From the NCBI GenBank assembly GCA_013811975.1, contig JACCUF010000004.1, positions 1-16,349 of the forward strand: 16,349 bases of DNA, written 5' to 3'. Origin of the DNA: Geodermatophilaceae bacterium. GTDB taxonomy: Bacteria > Actinomycetota > Actinomycetes > Mycobacteriales > Geodermatophilaceae. The notes beneath the pieces were generated by a model. That model did not search any database and was not told where the DNA came from. It worked only from the letters and a program-made list of their open reading frames with translations. Below are positions 7,574-12,685 of the stretch, piece after piece (position 1 is the stretch's first letter; every line of letters starts with the position of its first letter). Both the position numbers and the translations under genes were made by a program.

Positions 7574-8928
7574 GATCGGTAGTCCTGCAGGATCGCCGAC
7601 AACGACTCCGGCCGGTCCTGGTCTGGCAGGGAGGCATCCACCGACAGCGCCTGGGCAAGGTCGATCGCCTCGGCGTCCAGGCCGAGGAGCGCTCGCAGTA
7701 CCGGGGTGTAGGAGGCTCCGGACGGCCCCGCGACGAGTTCCTTGATCCGAACGGTCGGCTGGTGCAGCAGCTTGTCGGCGACCCGGCGCAGGGCATTCTC
7801 CACAGCGTCGAGCTGGGTGGGATCCAGGGAGGGGAGCCGTCCGGCGACCCGGCGCAGCTCGCTGTCGACGACATCCTGGGCCCGGCCCCGTAGGGCCGAT
7901 ATGAGGGGTGCCACCTCGTCTGCCCGCTGCTCGGCGAGCAGCCCAGCCACCTCGGCCGTGACGATTGCCCGCGATTCGAACAGGTCGCGGTCGTCGGGCT
8001 CGAGATGGGCGAGAGCCTGGAGCCGGGCCAGATCCAGCAGGTCGACGCGATCTAGTTGGCCGACCCCCAAGGCCACATCGCGGGGTAGGGCAAGGTCGAC
8101 GACGACCAACCGACGGTCTGCGCGTTCGGCGAGCGCAGCGGCCACGACCGGGGTGTCCAGGACGGTGCCCGCTGCGCCGGTGCAGGTGACCACCAGGTCG
8201 GCGGCTGCCACCTGCGTCGCCAGAGTGTCGATGTCGGCGCTGTCCGCGTCGAAGGAGGCCGCGAGTCTCGCGGCATGCTCCCGGGTCCGGCTGGTGACGG
8301 TGAGCGCCGTGACGCCCCGGCGGCGCAGGCTCGCTGTGGTCAACGCACCCATCGCTCCGGCCCCCACCACGAGCGTGCGCGCCTCCGCCAGCGGGCTCAG
8401 CAGCCCCTCGGCCTCGTCCAGCGCGACGCTGACCAGCGAGGCACCGGCCAGGGCGATCCCGGTCTCGGCCTGTACCCGCCGGCCCGTTCGCAGCGCTCGC
8501 TGGACCACCGTGTGCAGTCGACGACCGACGGTGCCCTCGGACTGGGCCAGGCCGTACGCAGCGCGCAACTGACCGAGTACCTGCGTCTCACCGACGACCA
8601 TCGAGTCCAGGCCGGAGGCGACGCTGAACAGATGAGCGACTGCTGGTTCGTCGTAGTGCACGTACAGGTGGTCAGCGAGTTCGGTGAGCTCGATCCCGGC
8701 CTGCTCGGCCAGGAGCCGGGCGATTTCGGTGACGGCGGCGTGGAACCGATTTACCTCGGCGTAGATCTCTACCCGGTTGCAGGTGGAGAGCAGCAACGCT
8801 TCCGTGACCGGTTCGGCGGCCAGCACCGCACGGAGCAACCCAGCGACGCGCTCCCGCGGCACGCTGGCTTGCTCCACAATGGGTAACGGCGCGCTGCGGT
8901 GGGAGACGCCGATGACCAACAAGGACAT
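7570..8928 (-). CDS. hemA: Glutamyl-tRNA reductase
   Basis: The first committed and usually rate-limiting enzyme of C5-type tetrapyrrole synthesis; it reduces glutamyl-tRNA to glutamate-1-semialdehyde with NADPH. The 452-residue product starts with the textbook MSLLVIGVSHRSAPL. It has the catalytic cysteine in LSTCNRVEIY (C50), the AHLFSVASGLDSMVVGE block with H99, an NADPH-binding VGAGAMG loop near the middle, and a helical C-terminal dimerisation region. The start is 2 nt downstream of the rex stop, so rex and hemA are almost certainly co-transcribed, and the stop overlaps the hemC start. HemA needs NADPH and feeds heme to respiration, so control by a redox sensor in the same operon makes sense. 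Confidence 0.97.
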   Translation of the reverse strand: MSLLVIGVSHRSAPLPIVEQASVPRERVAGLLRAVLAAEPVTEALLLSTCNRVEIYAEVNRFHAAVTEIARLLAEQAGIELTELADHLYVHYDEPAVAHLFSVASGLDSMVVGETQVLGQLRAAYGLAQSEGTVGRRLHTVVQRALRTGRRVQAETGIALAGASLVSVALDEAEGLLSPLAEARTLVVGAGAMGALTTASLRRRGVTALTVTSRTREHAARLAASFDADSADIDTLATQVAAADLVVTCTGAAGTVLDTPVVAAALAERADRRLVVVDLALPRDVALGVGQLDRVDLLDLARLQALAHLEPDDRDLFESRAIVTAEVAGLLAEQRADEVAPLISALRGRAQDVVDSELRRVAGRLPSLDPTQLDAVENALRRVADKLLHQPTVRIKELVAGPSGASYTPVLRALLGLDAEAIDLAQALSVDASLPDQDRPESLSAILQDYRS

Positions 8929-8930
8929 GG

Positions 8931-9605
8931 CTACCCCACCGATTCCACGAGGCCGTCGCCCAGACCGCGGCTCTTCCGGTGTTCGTGGAAGGAGAGGATC
9001 TGCAGCTCGGCCGCGAGGTCGACCTTGCGAACGTCAACATTGTCCGGCACGGAAAGCACGGACGGCGCGAAGTTCAGGATGCTGGTGACCCCAGCGTCGA
9101 CGAGCCGATCGCAGACAGTCTGGGCCGCCTCGGCCGGCGTCGCAATGACACCTATGGAGACGCCGTTGGACTCTACGACGGACTCGAGCTCGGAGATGTC
9201 GCTGATCTGGCTGTCGGCGATCGGCTCCCCCATCCGGCCCGGGTCGGCATCGAAGTAGCCGACGAAGGTGAATCCACGGGAGGAGAACCCGGAGTAACCG
9301 GCCAATGCGTGACCGAGATTTCCGATCCCGACCAGGACGCAGGTACGCCGTTGCGTCAATCCCAGCGAACTCGCGATCTTCTCCCGCAGCAACGTGACGT
9401 CGTACCCGACTCCGCGGGTGCCGATGGAGCCGAGATAGGAGAGGTCCTTGCGCAGTTTCGCGGAGTTCACGCCGGCTATCGCAGCGAGTTCTTCCGAGGA
9501 CACCGTGACGGTGCTGGCGTCGACGAGGCCGGTGAGCACACGCAGGTAGACGGCCAGTCGGGCCACAGTCGCCTCGGGAATCTCCCCGGGCCGACGCTCA
9601 CTCAC
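8931..9605 (-). CDS. rex: Redox-sensing transcriptional repressor Rex
   Basis: Rex binds DNA when NADH is low and lets go when the NADH/NAD+ ratio rises, as under oxygen limitation. The product has 224 residues. The N-terminal winged helix (about 9-75) includes SSEELAAIAGVNSAKLRKDL and GTRGVGY. The Rossmann domain follows with GIGNLGHAL (93-101) and a conserved YFDADP. A C-terminal swap helix is indicated by LQILSF. The start was placed at GTG 9603-9605 because AGGAG lies exactly 5 nt upstream. A longer frame from TTG at 9668 would run through the Rex operator and add 21 residues unlike the family. An 18-bp Rex site 46 bp upstream implies autoregulation. Promoter and operator are shared with the hem and res genes downstream, as in the Streptomyces rex-hemACD operon. 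Confidence 0.96.
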   Translation of the reverse strand: MSERRPGEIPEATVARLAVYLRVLTGLVDASTVTVSSEELAAIAGVNSAKLRKDLSYLGSIGTRGVGYDVTLLREKIASSLGLTQRRTCVLVGIGNLGHALAGYSGFSSRGFTFVGYFDADPGRMGEPIADSQISDISELESVVESNGVSIGVIATPAEAAQTVCDRLVDAGVTSILNFAPSVLSVPDNVDVRKVDLAAELQILSFHEHRKSRGLGDGLVESVG

Positions 9606-9610
9606 AAGAA

Positions 9611-9615
9611 CTCCT
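9611..9615 (-). promoter_or_regulatory. Shine-Dalgarno site that fixes the rex start
   Basis: AGGAG on the minus strand, 5 nt before GTG at 9605. It supports the 224-residue form of Rex over longer frames that start at TTG or ATG codons inside the operator. Confidence 0.75.
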
Positions 9616-9639
9616 GTGCTCACGGTGCGATAGGCCCCC

Positions 9640-9668
9640 ACGGTAACGGCTTGTGAACGCATGCACAA
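9640..9668 (-). promoter_or_regulatory. Candidate housekeeping promoter of the rex-hem-res operon
   Basis: On the minus strand, TTGTGC (9668-9663) and TACCGT (9645-9640) are separated by 17 nt. This fits a loose actinobacterial -35 and a TANNNT -10. The -35 lies inside the Rex operator, so bound Rex would block RNA polymerase. The assignment is by eye, and other hexamers nearby are possible. Confidence 0.42.
9651..9668. promoter_or_regulatory. Rex operator (ROP)
   Basis: TTGTGAACGCATGCACAA is an 18-bp inverted repeat that fits the Rex consensus TTGTGAANNNNTTCACAA at all but one specified position (TGCACAA instead of TTCACAA in the right half). It sits between the glutaredoxin-like gene and rex, 46 bp upstream of the rex GTG. 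The consensus is from knowledge of Streptomyces and other Gram-positive Rex sites. The match, the location and the gene it precedes agree, so this is very probably the autoregulatory site controlling rex, heme and cytochrome c maturation genes. Confidence 0.9.
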
Positions 9669-9684
9669 AGTGAGCTGAGGGCCG

Positions 9685-9936
9685 TCAACGCAAGGCGGCT
9701 CGCAGTCGTGCCTCCTCGACCCGGAAGTAACCGTGCTCCTTGCCGTCCACCAGGATCACCGGCACCCGGTCGCCGTACTCGGCTCGCAGCTCCGGATCGG
9801 TGTCGACGTCGACCTGGTCGAAAGCGACGCTCAGTTCCGTGCAGATCCGCTGGAGGTCCGCGCCGGCTAGCTCACAGAGATGACAGTTCCTACGGACGTA
9901 GAGGCGCACCCGAGGACTAACCGCATCGCTGGGCAC
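9685..9936 (-). CDS. Glutaredoxin-like small thiol protein (DUF836 type)
   Basis: A small thioredoxin-fold protein with a CxxC redox motif (RNCHLCELA, C18 and C21) close to the N-terminus and a cis-proline segment (DRVPVILVDGKE). From GTG 9934-9936 it has 83 residues. The frame stays open to TTG 9984, but that would overlap the end of the acyl-CoA synthetase gene. GTG at 9909 is another option, and none has a clear ribosome site, so the start is uncertain. It resembles Rv0508 of M. tuberculosis, which also sits immediately upstream of the hemA cluster. The partner is unknown; a cytoplasmic thiol-disulfide role is inferred from the CxxC. It ends only 17 bp before the Rex operator. Confidence 0.82.
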   Translation of the reverse strand: MPSDAVSPRVRLYVRRNCHLCELAGADLQRICTELSVAFDQVDVDTDPELRAEYGDRVPVILVDGKEHGYFRVEEARLRAALR

Positions 9937-9952
9937 CGCTGCGCAGATTCGA

Positions 9953-11545
9953 TCAGGTCGACGCGCTCGGACGGATGTCGGCAAAGCCGAGTTCGCGCAG
10001 CCGCGCCTTGCTGACCTTGCCCGTGACCGAGTGCGGCAGCTCGTCCACCACCTCGACCGACGTCGGGCACTTGAACCGCGCCAGGCGGGTAGTCGCGTAC
10101 CGGCGCACTTCGTCCTCGGTCAGCTCGGCATCCGGGGAGAGAACGACGATGGCCCGAACCCCTTCGCCGGTCGCCGAATTCTCGACGCCGAGAACAGCTG
10201 CCTCCTCGATCTCAGGATGACCAGCCAGGACGAGCTCAACCTCGCGGGGATAGACGTTGAACCCGCTGACCAGGATCAGGTCCCGTCGTCGGTCGACGAG
10301 ATGTAGGTCGCCGTCGGCGTCGCGGTAGGCGACATCTCCGGTCGGGAACCAGCCCTCGTCGTCCGGACCTCCCGACCCGTCGGGCCAATAGCCCAGGAAG
10401 ACGTTGCGGCCGCGGACCGAGATCTCCCCGGTCCCCTCGTCGCCGGGATCGTCGAATGGGTCGTCGGAGTCTGCGCTGTGGGCGAGCGGATCGCCTTCGT
10501 CGAGCAGTCGGAGCTCGACCGCTGGGATGGCCTGCCCGATCGAGCCGGCTTTGACTCGTCCCGTTGCCAAGGTGGAGGTCAGCACGGGGGCGGTCTCGGT
10601 CAACCCGTAACCCTCGTACACCTCGACTCCGAGTTCGCGCATCGACTCGAGGGCATCCGCCGGCAATGGGGCAGCGCCTGAGGTCGCCAGCCGTACCCTG
10701 GAGAATGCGGCGCGCAGCGCAGCGCGATCTCCTCGAGCCAGCCAGGCCACGTACATCGGGGGGGCGCCGGGGATGTTGGTCACGCGTTGATCAATCATCA
10801 GCGCGAGGCTCTCGTCGACGTCGAAGCGCTCCATGAGAACTCCGGTGGCACCGGTACGGGCGATCATCCCGAGTCCGGCATTGAGTCCGTAGATGTGGAA
10901 CAGCGGCAGGGCAAGGAGCACGAGATCGTCTTTGGTCATCGGCGCCGGTTGCAGGGACGAGCACTGGTCGAGATTGGCCAGCAGCGCCCGATGCGGGAGC
11001 ATCGCACCTCTGGGAGCACCGGTGGTGCCGCTGGTGTACATCAGCACCGCCAGGTCCTCATCTGCACCGATGGAGTCCAGCTCCGTGCCCAGCGTCGCGT
11101 CGCCGTCGGCGCTGTCGTAGGAGATGCCGTAGGAGATGTCGATGTCGACCGGGTGGTTCTCCAAGCCGGCCGGTTCGGGTAGCTCCGCTGCGCTGAGCAT
11201 CAGTCGTGCGCCGGAGTCGGAGAGGATGTGCCCCAGTTCGCGAGCGGTATAGGCGGGGTTGACCGGCACGACGACCAGGCCCGCCCGCAGGATCGCGAAG
11301 TAGGCGACCGGAAAGCTCAGCGTGTTGGCCATCCGCAGCGCGACGCGGTCGCCAGGGCGAAAACCGTCGGCGCTCAGAGCACCAGCGACCGCATCTACCC
11401 GGCGGTCCAAGTCCGACCAGGTCAGCTGGCCGGAATCGCCGATCAGGGCGAGTCGCTCCGGATCGCGCTGGGCAGCCGTGCGTACGAGATCGGCGACGTT
11501 GTTCCCGGAACCGGGCACCGGCGCTGTGTCCTTCCTGACCGACAT
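9953..11545 (-). CDS. Class I AMP-forming acyl-CoA synthetase / fatty acid-CoA ligase
   Basis: A 530-residue ANL-superfamily adenylate-forming enzyme that activates a carboxylic acid with ATP and transfers it to CoA. Motifs in order: the phosphate loop YTSGTTGAPRG (170-180), LPLFHIYGLN near 213, YGLTET (313-318), PTGD (401-404) with the ribose-binding aspartate, the hinge VDRRRDLILVSGFNVYPREVE (split here as VDRRRD at 417 and SGFNVYP at 427), and the catalytic lysine in HSVTGKVSK (K510). All core motifs are intact. An acidic insert of about 25 residues rich in Asp and Ser (about 349-373) lies before the GEISVRG strand. The acid substrate cannot be read; a FadD-type medium- or long-chain fatty acid is the default. 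It is transcribed away from the sigma-factor gene, and no ribosome site is obvious, so it may be leaderless. Confidence 0.93.
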   Translation of the reverse strand: MSVRKDTAPVPGSGNNVADLVRTAAQRDPERLALIGDSGQLTWSDLDRRVDAVAGALSADGFRPGDRVALRMANTLSFPVAYFAILRAGLVVVPVNPAYTARELGHILSDSGARLMLSAAELPEPAGLENHPVDIDISYGISYDSADGDATLGTELDSIGADEDLAVLMYTSGTTGAPRGAMLPHRALLANLDQCSSLQPAPMTKDDLVLLALPLFHIYGLNAGLGMIARTGATGVLMERFDVDESLALMIDQRVTNIPGAPPMYVAWLARGDRAALRAAFSRVRLATSGAAPLPADALESMRELGVEVYEGYGLTETAPVLTSTLATGRVKAGSIGQAIPAVELRLLDEGDPLAHSADSDDPFDDPGDEGTGEISVRGRNVFLGYWPDGSGGPDDEGWFPTGDVAYRDADGDLHLVDRRRDLILVSGFNVYPREVELVLAGHPEIEEAAVLGVENSATGEGVRAIVVLSPDAELTEDEVRRYATTRLARFKCPTSVEVVDELPHSVTGKVSKARLRELGFADIRPSAST

Positions 11546-11659
11546 CCATGTCGCGATCGTCGCTACACGGAACTGGCAAGACCGCGGTCGCGTTACCCTA
11601 AGCCCGCGGGCAGTCGGCGGCAGATTCGACCCGGCAGAGTCTGAATCCTATTCAAACCT

Positions 11660-11688
11660 TTGGCGTCAGCCTGAACGATGAGTACGTT
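11660..11688 (+). promoter_or_regulatory. Candidate promoter of the bldN-like gene
   Basis: TTGGCG (11660-11665) and TACGTT (11683-11688) are 17 bp apart, a fair match to a housekeeping -35 and TANNNT -10. Transcription would start near 11695, leaving a leader of about 110 nt before TTG 11807. This is by-eye evidence only. If real, it excludes the ATG at 11678 as the start. Confidence 0.38.
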
Positions 11689-11694
11689 GCGTAC
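11682..11694. promoter_or_regulatory. Palindrome over the candidate bldN-like -10
   Basis: GTACG-TTG-CGTAC is a perfect 5+3+5 inverted repeat that covers the TACGTT hexamer. The position would suit a repressor, but the arms are short and no known regulator is assigned. Confidence 0.3.
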
Positions 11695-11794
11695 GCGGGG
11701 CAAGCCCGGACGTGATCGGGGCGACCCGCGCGAACGGCGTTTGAAGTTGGCCATTGACGCGGGAAAGCACCACAATGGCTGTGCCCCAGCCCTC

Positions 11795-11799
11795 GGAGG
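11795..11799 (+). promoter_or_regulatory. Shine-Dalgarno site for the TTG start of the sigma factor
   Basis: GGAGG followed by a 7-nt spacer and TTG at 11807-11809. It is the only strong ribosome site upstream of the sigma-2 coding region in the right frame, and it favours a 234-residue product over the 277-residue frame from ATG 11678. Confidence 0.55.
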
Positions 11800-11806
11800 T
11801 GCTTGG

Positions 11807-12511
11807 TTGACCGCGTCGAAATCGGTGCACGCCCGCTCCTCATCCAGTTCACGAACTGGAGCCCGGAACGGCAGCGTCACAGCCGAGGACAGGTACCGGA
11901 CCGCGTTGCATCCAACCACTCAAGATGAGGACGCGCTGCTCCACGAGAAACACTCGCACGCCGAAGCCGGTGCGGTCTGGTCGCTGGTCCAACGAGTGCA
12001 GGACGGCGACGCCGAAGCCTTCGGACTGATCTATGACGCCTATGTCGACGTGGTGTTCCGCTACGTCTATTTCCGGGTTCACGACAAGCACCTGGCCGAG
12101 GATTTCGCCAGCGAGACCTTCACCCGCGCGCTGCGCCGTATCGACAGTGTCAGCTACCAAGGTCGTGACGTGGGCGCGTGGCTGATCACCATCGCGCGCA
12201 ACATCATTCGTGATCACATCAAGTCCAGCCGGTACAAGCTCGAGGTCACCTCGGCCGACATGCGTGACGCAGACCGAGCCACTGACGGCCCGGAGGATGC
12301 GGTGCTTGCCGGCCTGACCCATGATGAGTTGCTCAGATGCGTCAAGCAGCTCAGCCCCGAACAGCAGGAGTGCATCGTGTTGCGGTTCCTGCAGGGCCTG
12401 TCGGTCAGCGAGACAGCGCTGGCGATGGACCGCAACGATGGCGCGATCAAGGCCCTGCAGCATCGCGCCGTACGACGGCTCGGCAAGCTGCTGCCCGAGG
12501 GTTTGCGGTGA
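11807..12511 (+). CDS. bldN: BldN-like ECF sigma factor
   Basis: An extracytoplasmic-function sigma factor of 234 residues. Region 2 spans about 58-142 (LVQRVQDGDAEAFGLIYD, the -10-binding segment AEDFASETFTRALRRI, then GAWLITIARNIIRDHIKSSR). Region 4 spans about 170-230 (LSPEQQECIVLRFLQGLSVSETA, then the recognition helix GAIKALQHRAVRRLGKLLPE). The ARN.I.DH.KSSR and QQEC..LRFLQGLSV.ETA strings closely resemble Streptomyces BldN, as does the DUF5667 partner downstream. Ahead of region 2 is a Ser/Arg-rich extension of about 56 residues; Streptomyces BldN is made as a proprotein with a longer N-terminal extension that is cleaved off. The start is a choice: TTG 11807 has GGAGG 7 nt upstream, while the frame is open to ATG 11678 (277 residues) with no ribosome site. 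The orthology is inferred. Confidence 0.85.
   Translation: MTASKSVHARSSSSSRTGARNGSVTAEDRYRTALHPTTQDEDALLHEKHSHAEAGAVWSLVQRVQDGDAEAFGLIYDAYVDVVFRYVYFRVHDKHLAEDFASETFTRALRRIDSVSYQGRDVGAWLITIARNIIRDHIKSSRYKLEVTSADMRDADRATDGPEDAVLAGLTHDELLRCVKQLSPEQQECIVLRFLQGLSVSETALAMDRNDGAIKALQHRAVRRLGKLLPEGLR
11843..11860. repeat. 18-bp perfect inverted repeat at the start of the sigma gene
   Basis: TCCAGTTC-AC-GAACTGGA has 8-bp arms and a 2-bp centre and lies 36 bp inside the coding sequence counted from TTG 11807. The half-site GAACTGG recurs at 11570-11576, close to the synthetase start. The tight centre makes a protein operator more likely than an RNA hairpin. It also encodes part of the variable N-terminal extension. 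Confidence 0.55.
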
Positions 12512-12557
12512 GCGCCAGGGGGCTCGACCGAGCGCAGCGTAATACTCGCCAGTACCC

Positions 12558-12586
12558 CGTAACGATGAGACCACTGCTGTCGTTGA
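12558..12586 (+). promoter_or_regulatory. Candidate sigma-BldN-type promoter upstream of the anti-sigma gene
   Basis: CGTAAC (12558-12563), a 17-bp spacer and CGTTGA (12581-12586) lie in the 174-bp gap between the sigma factor and the DUF5667 gene. As I remember it, the Streptomyces sigma-BldN consensus is close to CGTAAC-N16-CGTTGA, and rsbN is itself a BldN target. Both hexamers match with one extra spacer base. Transcription would begin about 90 nt before ATG 12686. The hexamers are seen in the sequence; the regulator is inferred. Confidence 0.6.
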
Positions 12587-12685
12587 ACAACCAGAACCGC
12601 ACGCGCCGTCGCGCCGTGCCGGGTTGTCGAGACCGGACCCGCAGGGTGCAGGCCGAGATCGACTCATGGGGGAGGGGGACGACTG

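Larger units (their letters stand above)
11546..11806. other. Divergent intergenic region between the acyl-CoA synthetase and sigma-factor genes
   Basis: A 261-bp control region. Going right, it holds the short palindromes GACCGCGGTC (11580-11589) and CCCGCGGG (11603-11610), a candidate sigma-gene promoter (11660-11688), and a GTACG-TTG-CGTAC palindrome over its -10 (11682-11694). It ends with the GGAGG ribosome site for TTG 11807. A frame open from ATG 11678 crosses its right half but has no ribosome site. I could not identify a convincing minus-strand promoter for the synthetase. Confidence 0.6.

Noticed and set aside
6765..8572. Two long plus-strand open frames antisense to hemC and hemA
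   Set aside because: Ser/Arg/Thr-rich composition typical of shadows of GC-rich genes; HemC and HemA motifs on the minus strand are intact.
9606..9668. Longer Rex starting at TTG 9668
   Set aside because: The start codon and first residues would be the operator itself; GTG 9605 has AGGAG at ideal spacing and gives the normal family N-terminus.
12512..12685. Small gene between the sigma factor and the rsbN-like gene
   Set aside because: The frames crossing this gap are shadows that begin in the sigma gene or run into the rsbN-like gene; no independent start with a ribosome site was found.
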